The notes beneath the pieces were generated by a model. It was not told where the DNA came from and did not search any database. It was given only the letters and a program-made list of their open reading frames with translations. Shown piece after piece: positions 58,274-64,000 of a DNA stretch of 64,000 nucleotides. Within the stretch, counting starts at the first letter, position 1, and the number at the start of each line of letters is the position of its first letter. Both the position numbers and the translations under genes were made by a program. This DNA comes from Oscillospiraceae bacterium (GTDB lineage Bacteria > Bacillota > Clostridia > Oscillospirales > Oscillospiraceae): NCBI GenBank assembly GCA_024404315.1, contig JAKSQD010000003.1, forward strand, positions 23,277-87,276, in the 5' to 3' direction.

Positions 58274-58425
58274 CGGTGCGAAGGCACAATTTACAAAATA
58301 TCAATATCTCAAAGAAAATCAACAGTTTTGGGATGTTGTGTGTATTATTTTCCTGCTTCCGTACCCATGTAGCTCCAAAGAAGCCGGAGAGGGGAAGAAG
58401 TCGGCGGAAAATTCAGATTTTTCCT

Positions 58426-58453
58426 TTGCAATTGGGGGATTTTGTGTTATACT
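58426..58453 (+). promoter_or_regulatory. Promoter for the SecB-like gene
   Basis: TTGCAA (58426-58431) and TATACT (58448-58453) are spaced by 16 bases; AGGAGG follows before ATG 58507. Bases 58274-58425 hold nothing recognisable. Confidence 0.6.
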
Positions 58454-58506
58454 GATAAAAATAAGGCGCTCCGCCCAAACGAAAAACCATTCAGGAGGAA
58501 ATCAAT

Positions 58507-58935
58507 ATGGCCACCGCTCAACTCACCCAGCAGAGAGTGAATGAATACCATTTTACCAATAAAATCAACCAGCCCGGTCAAATCAAGATGAATACCACCT
58601 TTTCCTTCAACGTGAACTTTGTTCAGAATAACAGCCGCTGTGTGGCCGTAATCCGTCAGGTTATCCGTGACGAGAACGACCAGATTAACCTCAAGGTGGG
58701 GATGTCCGGCGTGTTCAACTGTGAGGGAGTCGTCACCGACGAGGATAAGAAGAGCATTCACGCTCAGTGCTACGACCAGATGTTCCCCTATATCCAGTCC
58801 ACTGTCACCAGTCTGATGCAGGTTGCCGGTATTCCTGGCTTTATGCTGCGCAAGGCCACCATCAACAGCGACAACGTGCAGCTGGCTGCCGCCAACACGA
58901 ACGCCGCCCCCAAGAAGCAGTTTCCCATTGTGTAA
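58507..58935 (+). CDS. SecB-like chaperone family protein
   Basis: A 142-residue cytosolic protein. The N-terminal half alternates beta-type residues (TTFSFNVNFVQNNSRCVAVI) with a VGMSGVFNCEG turn, and the C-terminal half has FPYIQSTVTSLMQVAGIPGF, which matches the SecB pattern of a FPY-type helix followed by GFP. SecB keeps preproteins unfolded for export; SecB-like proteins in Firmicutes are less studied and some act with toxin-antitoxin systems. No toxin gene is adjacent. The family assignment is moderately sure. The terminator is at 58969-59000. Confidence 0.6.
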   Translation: MATAQLTQQRVNEYHFTNKINQPGQIKMNTTFSFNVNFVQNNSRCVAVIRQVIRDENDQINLKVGMSGVFNCEGVVTDEDKKSIHAQCYDQMFPYIQSTVTSLMQVAGIPGFMLRKATINSDNVQLAAANTNAAPKKQFPIV

Positions 58936-58968
58936 GGTGAGTATTTTTTCAAAATTTGATGCCATTTC

Positions 58969-59000
58969 CCCCGCAGAGCTAAGGCTTTGCGGGGCTTTTT
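58969..59000 (+). terminator. Terminator after the SecB-like gene
   Basis: CCCCGCAGAGC (58969-58979) and GCTTTGCGGGG (58984-58994) pair around a 4-base loop and are followed by CTTTTT. Confidence 0.85.
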
Positions 59001-59019
59001 GATGGAAAAACCAGTTACC

Positions 59020-59940
59020 TTAATTCTTTTGGTAGAGCTGCCTTGCGATGTCGATAAAGTCCCGGGTGTATGCGGGCAGGTAACTTTCCTTGCGATAGGC
59101 CACCACGAAATCAGAGCAGGTTTTGGGGTTGCCAAAGCTGTAACAGTCAATGGGCAGCTTGGACGCTCGGTGGCGGAGGTGGGTTTCAAAAATAAAGGAC
59201 ACGCCATACCCCATGGAAACCAGTTCAATTACGGCGGGGAGGTTGCTGGTGTACATCTCGTTGTTGTAGTGCAGGTTGTTGGAGCGGATGATATCGTCCG
59301 TGATTTGACGGGTGCGCTGTTCGGGCATCAGACGAATGACCAATTCATCCTCCAGCAGCGAGAGGTCCAGCTTGGGGAAGCGGCTGTCGGGATTGGGAAC
59401 GGCGAATTGTTTCAGCGGATGATCCTTGCAGGTGCAAATCAACATTTCCTCAGTGGCCAGTGTTTCGTATTCCAAAAGGGGATGGGTGGTAGTCGGCTTG
59501 CTATAGAAGGCGATGTCCGCCCGCCCGTCCAACAGTCTCCGGTCATTTTCGTCGGAGCTTCCCTCCAACACGTTGACCTTGACGTTTGGGCGGAGGGCTT
59601 GGAAGGCGGGCAATGTGCCGGGCAGCATATAGGTGCAGCGCATGTGGGGAAAAGCGACGTTCAGCACACCCACGCCCTGCTTGATGATGTCGGCCAGCTC
59701 TGCGTCCAAGTCGTTTTTGATTCGTAGAATCTCATGGGCTCGCTCCACATACCGCTCACCCGCATAAGTCAGGATGTACTTGTGCCCTACCTTCCGAAAT
59801 AACTTTTGTCCCAATTCCTTTTCGGTGGAGATTAGGAACTTGCTCAGGGTGGGCTGACTGACGTATAAAGCATTGGCCGCTTTGGTGATATTTTGGTGCT
59901 TTGCGATGGCCAGAACATAATTCAGCTCTCTGAAATCCAT
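59020..59940 (-). CDS. LysR family transcription regulator
   Basis: A 306-residue LysR regulator. The winged helix is MDFRELNYVLAIAKHQNITKAANALYVSQPTLSKFL, written here in parts: FRELNYVLAIAKHQN then TKAANALYVSQPTLSKF; the effector-binding domain covers about 90-300. It lies downstream of, and on the same strand as, the fumarate reductase gene, making it a candidate regulator of that gene, with the caveat that LysR genes more often diverge from their targets. ATG 59940 is chosen; the upstream extension is not family-like. Confidence 0.92.
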   Translation of the reverse strand: MDFRELNYVLAIAKHQNITKAANALYVSQPTLSKFLISTEKELGQKLFRKVGHKYILTYAGERYVERAHEILRIKNDLDAELADIIKQGVGVLNVAFPHMRCTYMLPGTLPAFQALRPNVKVNVLEGSSDENDRRLLDGRADIAFYSKPTTTHPLLEYETLATEEMLICTCKDHPLKQFAVPNPDSRFPKLDLSLLEDELVIRLMPEQRTRQITDDIIRSNNLHYNNEMYTSNLPAVIELVSMGYGVSFIFETHLRHRASKLPIDCYSFGNPKTCSDFVVAYRKESYLPAYTRDFIDIARQLYQKN

Positions 59941-60045
59941 GGTTCTTCCTCTTTCCTGTGCGCAGGGTGTTTTTCTATCAAGCGTTATTATAAACAACAA
60001 AAGGATGGGATACAAGCGTCTTTGTTCGAAAAAACGAATGCGAAA

Positions 60046-60090
60046 GAAGCGGCCTCCCCCAAAGAAGGAAGCCGCTCCCCAAAACAGTAT
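60046..60090 (-). terminator. Possible terminator after the fumarate reductase gene
   Basis: On the minus strand AGCGGCTTCC pairs with GGAGGCCGCT, with a T-rich stretch some bases later. The T-run is not immediate, so confidence is modest. Confidence 0.5.
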
Positions 60091-60111
60091 GGCAAACTGA
60101 TTTGTTATGTT

Positions 60112-62244
60112 TTACTTGTTGACGTAATCAATTGCGCTCTGGCTGGAAATCTTACCAAAGACAACGATATCAGCAACAGCGTTACCGCCCAGACGGTTGC
60201 CACCGTGAACGCCGCCAGTCACCTCACCTGCCGCAAACAGGCCGGGAATGACTTTGCCCTCGGTGTTGACCACTTCGCCGTTGGTGTTAATCTTGATGCC
60301 GCCCATGGTGTGGTGGATGCCGGGAGCAATCTTGATGGCGTAGTAAGGAGCCACGCTCAGGTCTTCTTCCATAGCGGTGGTACGGCCAAACTCCTTATCC
60401 TCCTGGGCAGCAACTGCGGCGTTCCAGGTGTTCAGGGTCTCGGCCAGGGTTGCGGGGTCGATGTCGATCTTCTCGGCCAGCTCCTCGATGGTTGCGCCTT
60501 CGGTGACGATGCCGGTGGAGACGTACTTCTCAATGGCCTTGAGGTTATCCCGCAGGTTCTGGTCAAAGATAACGTAGGCGTAAGCACCCTCCTGCTCCAG
60601 CTCGGCGGCGGAAACCGCATCACGGGTCAGCAGCTCGTTGGTGAAGCGCTTGCCGGACTGATTGACCAGGATAGCGCCGTCACCACGGACACCTTCGGTA
60701 ATCAGCATAGAGGTTGCCTGTTCAACGGTGGGATGCAGCTGAATCTGGTCGATGTCAACCAGAGCAGCGCCCACAGCGGTCGCCATGACGATGCCGTCAC
60801 CGGTTGCGCCGGGAGCGTTGGTGGTAACGGTACCCTTGAGGTCAGAGCGGTACTGGACAATCATGTCCTCGTTTGCACCGAAGCCGCCGGTGGTCAGCAT
60901 CACAGCGCCAGCGTTGATGGTGTACTCGTGGGAAGCGTCCTCCGCCTTGATGCCCACGACCTTGCCGCCGTCCTGAATCAGTTCTGTAGCGGTGGTGTCG
61001 TACATGACGTTGATGTTCAGGTCATTCATCACGTTCAGGAAACGAGTGACCAGGTAAGCGCCAACGCCGGAGCCATCCTCGGGAGAGTGAATACGGGAAT
61101 AAGTAGCGCCGCCGGAGAAGCCCAGGTTGGGCAGGGGAGCGCCGATGGAATCCAGCCAGTCAATGGCGGCGGAGGATTCCTGCGCCATCTTCGTGACCAA
61201 TTCAATGTCATTGAGCTGGTGGCCGCCCTCCATGGTGTCAGCGATGAACTGCTCAATGGTGTCGGGAATCTGCTGTTCCTTCTGGTAGTGGGTCTCAGCA
61301 GCGTTCATGCCGCCGGTTGCCTTGGTGGTGTTGCCGCCGACATAGGGCATTTTCTCAATCAGGATGACATCCTTGCCCTGCTGGGTGGCGTTGATGGCTG
61401 CGGTCATGCCAGCGCCGCCAGCGCCGACAATCACGATGTCACAGTCAAGGGTGGTTGCTTCCTTAGCGGCGTTGGGGTCGATCTGGACAGTTCCGTCAGG
61501 CAGACGGGACAGATCGCAGCCAGCGGCGGTCAGCGCCTGGGAAGCGGCCTTAAGGATGGCGTTACTGGTCACGGTTGCGCCGGTCAGAGCGTCAACCTTG
61601 CAGGTCTGAGCTTCCTTCATCTGCTCGCCCAACATCTCCACGGCGAAGGAGCCGATGTTCTCGGTTTCATGATCGCCAGCAATGACCATATCGGTGATGT
61701 TGTTTTCGTCCACCGTTGCGGTGACGGTAATCTCGCCGCCGAAGCCCACTGCGGTTCCCTCATAGGTACCGGGAACAAAGAGGTTATCCCCCTCGGGCGT
61801 GGGGCCAGCCTCCACAGCTTCGCCGGAAGCCTGAGCCAAAGCGGATGCAACGGCATTCTTAACGGCGGTAGAGGTCATGGTAGCACCAGAAACGCCGTCA
61901 ATTTCGGCAGACTGAGCGTCCAAAATCTGCTGCTTCAAGGTGTCCAGCGCAGCGCCGCCCACCTCGGGCGTTTCGCTGTCACCCACCAACTCCACATTGG
62001 TGATGGTGCCCTTGTCGTCCAAGGTCAAGGTAACGGCGACATCGCCGCCGAAGCCATAGTCGGAAGCGGTGGCAGTATTACCCGAACCATCAGAAGCGGA
62101 CACGTTGGAACCGGAAGTGGAACCAGGGTACGCAGCCTTGGGCAAATAGTTGTGGCCCAATTGAAGCGCCATCAGGACGGCAATGGAAGCAGCGCCGCCC
62201 GCCAGACCCTTCAAAAACTGCTGGTTTGAAATCGGTTGTTTCAT
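60112..62244 (-). CDS. Exported fumarate reductase with two FMN_bind domains
   Basis: A 710-residue extracytosolic flavoprotein. Two FMN_bind domains (about 60-140 and 157-240) carry SGATMT (Thr124) and TGATVT (Thr226). The FAD_binding_2 domain starts DIVIVGAGGAGMTAAI and keeps the catalytic set of soluble fumarate reductases: QLHPT, TEGVRGDGAIL, the Arg in LTRDAVSAAEL (proton donor), GIHHTMGG and NRLGGNA. Fumarate is the most likely acceptor. The signal sequence ISNQQFLKGLAGGAAS looks like a Tat leader whose two arginines became Gln, so export is probably by Sec with a membrane anchor. A promoter lies at 62297-62325. Confidence 0.9.
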   Translation of the reverse strand: MKQPISNQQFLKGLAGGAASIAVLMALQLGHNYLPKAAYPGSTSGSNVSASDGSGNTATASDYGFGGDVAVTLTLDDKGTITNVELVGDSETPEVGGAALDTLKQQILDAQSAEIDGVSGATMTSTAVKNAVASALAQASGEAVEAGPTPEGDNLFVPGTYEGTAVGFGGEITVTATVDENNITDMVIAGDHETENIGSFAVEMLGEQMKEAQTCKVDALTGATVTSNAILKAASQALTAAGCDLSRLPDGTVQIDPNAAKEATTLDCDIVIVGAGGAGMTAAINATQQGKDVILIEKMPYVGGNTTKATGGMNAAETHYQKEQQIPDTIEQFIADTMEGGHQLNDIELVTKMAQESSAAIDWLDSIGAPLPNLGFSGGATYSRIHSPEDGSGVGAYLVTRFLNVMNDLNINVMYDTTATELIQDGGKVVGIKAEDASHEYTINAGAVMLTTGGFGANEDMIVQYRSDLKGTVTTNAPGATGDGIVMATAVGAALVDIDQIQLHPTVEQATSMLITEGVRGDGAILVNQSGKRFTNELLTRDAVSAAELEQEGAYAYVIFDQNLRDNLKAIEKYVSTGIVTEGATIEELAEKIDIDPATLAETLNTWNAAVAAQEDKEFGRTTAMEEDLSVAPYYAIKIAPGIHHTMGGIKINTNGEVVNTEGKVIPGLFAAGEVTGGVHGGNRLGGNAVADIVVFGKISSQSAIDYVNK

Positions 62245-62296
62245 ACAGTCTTTTTCTCACTTTCTACAAAAATATGCAGTATCCCCCTGCAAAAGA

Positions 62297-62325
62297 ATGA
62301 TAACATTTTAACAATCTGATGTAAA
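62297..62325 (-). promoter_or_regulatory. Promoter of the fumarate reductase gene
   Basis: On the minus strand TTTACA (62320-62325) and TATCAT (62297-62302) are spaced by 17 bases. Confidence 0.6.
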
Positions 62326-62520
62326 ATTCCAATCATTCATAAACTTTATAGCCTGAATGAATAATTGCTGTCAAAAATGCCGTCCAAGAAAAAAGAAACG
62401 ATAAAACGAGAATGATTTTTACTTGATTTTTGTAAAAATTTAAAATAATTTCTGATTTTTAAACTTTATAATGTCAAATAAAAAGAAAAATCTCTGAAAC
62501 CCGAGGATTCCAGAGAAAAA

Positions 62521-62545
62521 CAGTGCCGGTGGCGGGACTCGAATT
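62521..62545 (-). repeat. tRNA 3'-end fragment, possible attachment site
   Basis: On the minus strand TTCGAGTCCCGCCACCGGCA reads as the T-arm and acceptor 3' half of a tRNA, the usual core of an integration site. No 5' half is present. The flanks are AT-rich. Confidence 0.55.
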
Positions 62546-62648
62546 GTACAAGGAAAATCTTTTGTATTTTTGGGGCGCAAATAGCTCTGTTATTTCTGCA
62601 TCTGAGCAAAAATTAGTCTAATATTACCATGCAATATCTTATTTCGTG

Positions 62649-62739
62649 TTCCTGTTAAGGGTCAAAATAAGGGTCAAAACTCCATCGTGCTTGCAGGTGG
62701 AAACAGTCACATTTGAAGGAGTTTTGTTATGTAGTGCAA
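62649..62739 (-). pseudogene. Possible remnant of an integrase C-terminus
   Basis: A short minus-strand frame ends ...CKHDGVLTLILTLNRNTK and then stops at about 62649, some 100 bases from the tRNA fragment. The ending and position resemble the tail of a tyrosine recombinase next to its attachment site, but only some 30 residues remain and the upstream sequence is closed by a stop. Support is weak. Otherwise 62245-62988 is AT-rich and gene-free. Confidence 0.25.
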
Positions 62740-62988
62740 TATGTTTCAAACTTCACTTTTAACGTAACTTATTATTTTTCTGCCAAAAACAGAGCATCGT
62801 TTAGAAGTATAAAGAAGTGAAAAATCGGCGGTCAAAGCTGGAGTAAATCTCTGACCTTGACCGCTGATTCTTTTGATTTTATCGCTTAAGAAATACGGAG
62901 GTTTTAACCGCAGAAGGCTTTTGGTTTTCGCTTTCGGACAGTTATTGTACCGCACCACAGCTGTAACTTGAAAAAATTACGAAATCTT

Positions 62989-64000
62989 TTATCTCTGGAT
63001 TCTGCCGGAACCGTCGCCGCCAGCCAGCTTCTCCACCTCGGAAACGGAAACCATGTTGTAGTCGCCCTCAATGGTGTGCTTGAGAGCGGAAGCAGCAACA
63101 GCAAACTCAACGGCGGACTGGGTGTCGTAGTCGTTCATCAGTGCGTAAATCAAACCGCCGCCGAAGGAGTCACCGCCGCCAACACGGTCAATGATGCGCA
63201 GCTCGTACTTCTTGGAGAAGCAGTAGTTCTCGCCGTCATACAGCATTGCACTCCAGCCGTTGTCGGATGCGGAGTGGGACTCACGCAGGGTGATAGCAAC
63301 CTTCTCGAAGTTGAACTTGTCAGCCAGCTGCTTGGCTACGGACTTGTAGCCCTCGTGGTTCAGAGAGCCGCCGTAAATGTCGGTTGCCTCAGCCTCGATG
63401 CCGAAGACGTCCTTTGCGTCCTCCTCGTTGGAGATGCAGACGTCAACGTACTGGCACAGCTCGGTCATTGCGGCACGAGCCTCGGCACGGGTCCACAGCT
63501 TGCCACGGTAATTCAGGTCGCAGGAAATTTTCAGCCCCTTTGCCTTTGCGGCTTTGCAGGCTTCCTTACAAATTTCCACCACATTTGCACCCAGTGCGGG
63601 AGTAATACCGGTGAAATGGAACCATTCTGCACCTTCAAAGATGGCGTCCCAATCGAAGTCAGAGGGCTGAGCCAGCTGGATTGCAGAATTTGCACGGTCG
63701 TAAATACAAACGGAGCCACGCTGAGAAGCACCCTTCTCGTTGTAGTAAATGCCAACACGGTCGCCGCCACGGACAATTTTCGTGGTATCGACACCGTAGC
63801 GTCTCAGGGAGTTGATAGCAGCCTGACCGATGGCGTGAGCGGGCAGCTTGGTGACGAAAGCAGCGTCCATGCCGTAGTTTGCCAGAGAGACAGCTACGTT
63901 AGCCTCGCCGCCGCCGAAGGTAAACTCAAGGGTGTTAGCCTGAAAGAAACGCTCATAGTTGAAGGGCTGCAGACGAACCATCAGCTCGCCAAAAGTGATA
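62989..64000 (-). CDS. PfkB-family sugar kinase (2-keto-3-deoxygluconate kinase-like), partial at 5' end
   Basis: A ribokinase-fold kinase whose start lies beyond the right edge. The visible part begins ITFGELMVRLQPFNYERF, as in KdgK, and includes GGGEANVAVSLANYGMD, the substrate region, and the catalytic RVGGGDSFGGGLIYAL with the Asp base. It would phosphorylate 2-keto-3-deoxygluconate or a similar sugar acid. Only a few N-terminal residues are missing. The substrate assignment rests on the N-terminal pattern and is provisional. Next to it, to the left, is the gene-free scar region. Confidence 0.87.
   Translation of the reverse strand, partial: ITFGELMVRLQPFNYERFFQANTLEFTFGGGEANVAVSLANYGMDAAFVTKLPAHAIGQAAINSLRRYGVDTTKIVRGGDRVGIYYNEKGASQRGSVCIYDRANSAIQLAQPSDFDWDAIFEGAEWFHFTGITPALGANVVEICKEACKAAKAKGLKISCDLNYRGKLWTRAEARAAMTELCQYVDVCISNEEDAKDVFGIEAEATDIYGGSLNHEGYKSVAKQLADKFNFEKVAITLRESHSASDNGWSAMLYDGENYCFSKKYELRIIDRVGGGDSFGGGLIYALMNDYDTQSAVEFAVAASALKHTIEGDYNMVSVSEVEKLAGGDGSGRIQR

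Noticed and set aside
59893-62229. Long plus-strand open frame opposite the fumarate reductase
   Set aside because: The sense strand encodes a complete FMN/FAD reductase; the antisense translation is low-complexity, rich in Gly, His and Val.

Overview
The window looks like chromosome from an anaerobic, low-to-mid GC Clostridia member, probably Oscillospiraceae-like. That placement is inference from gene content: Ech and Rnf complexes, anaerobic sulfite reductase, Gram-positive lipoproteins, strong AGGAGG ribosome sites and no aerobic respiratory genes. No intact rRNA, tRNA or CRISPR array was found.

Layout: 1-6.3 kb holds a HAD phosphatase fragment, an L,D-transpeptidase with an SOS-like operator, two lipoproteins and lexA-ogt. 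6.3-8.6 kb is an AT-rich OatA-type acyltransferase next to a small inverted-repeat element. 8.6-17.2 kb (minus strand) is a six-gene Ech-type [NiFe] hydrogenase operon, whose last gene encodes a ten-cluster polyferredoxin, followed by hypCDE. 17.6-21 kb has small housekeeping and hypothetical genes, including an XRE regulator facing a promoter with duplicated operators. 21.2-34.6 kb is an anaerobic respiration island: a nitrate-reductase-like molybdoenzyme, its ferredoxin and flavoprotein partners, a TDT transporter, mobA, a Moco riboswitch, moeA-mobB-moaA-MOSC/Mog, a Crp/Fnr regulator and asrABC. Two Crp/Fnr palindromes lie exactly where class II activation would need them. 34.6-40 kb holds regulators, a phosphatase, an IspD-like enzyme, a DUF1934 protein, a catalytic-domain-less arginyl-tRNA synthetase relative and a two-component system.

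40-50 kb is an extracytosolic flavin electron-transfer island: NusG-II protein, Gx transporter, ApbE, TatA, a Tat-exported flavinylated lipoprotein reductase, and the Rnf complex in order C, D-G fused, E, A, B. 50-56.5 kb (minus) carries tex-traX-ahcY-dusB-cysE. 56.5-64 kb contains a palindromic repeat, a small membrane protein, an orphan sugar-binding lipoprotein, a SecB-like protein, a LysR regulator, an exported double-FMN fumarate reductase, a possible integration scar with a tRNA 3' fragment, and a PfkB sugar kinase running off the right edge.

Together the genes suggest a fermenter that disposes of electrons through ferredoxin. Ech and Rnf couple ferredoxin to ion gradients, hydrogen or NADH. 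Cell-surface flavoproteins, matured by ApbE, reduce fumarate and at least one unknown acceptor. A cytosolic Mo-enzyme and sulfite reductase, under Crp/Fnr and Moco control, handle inorganic nitrogen or sulfur acceptors.
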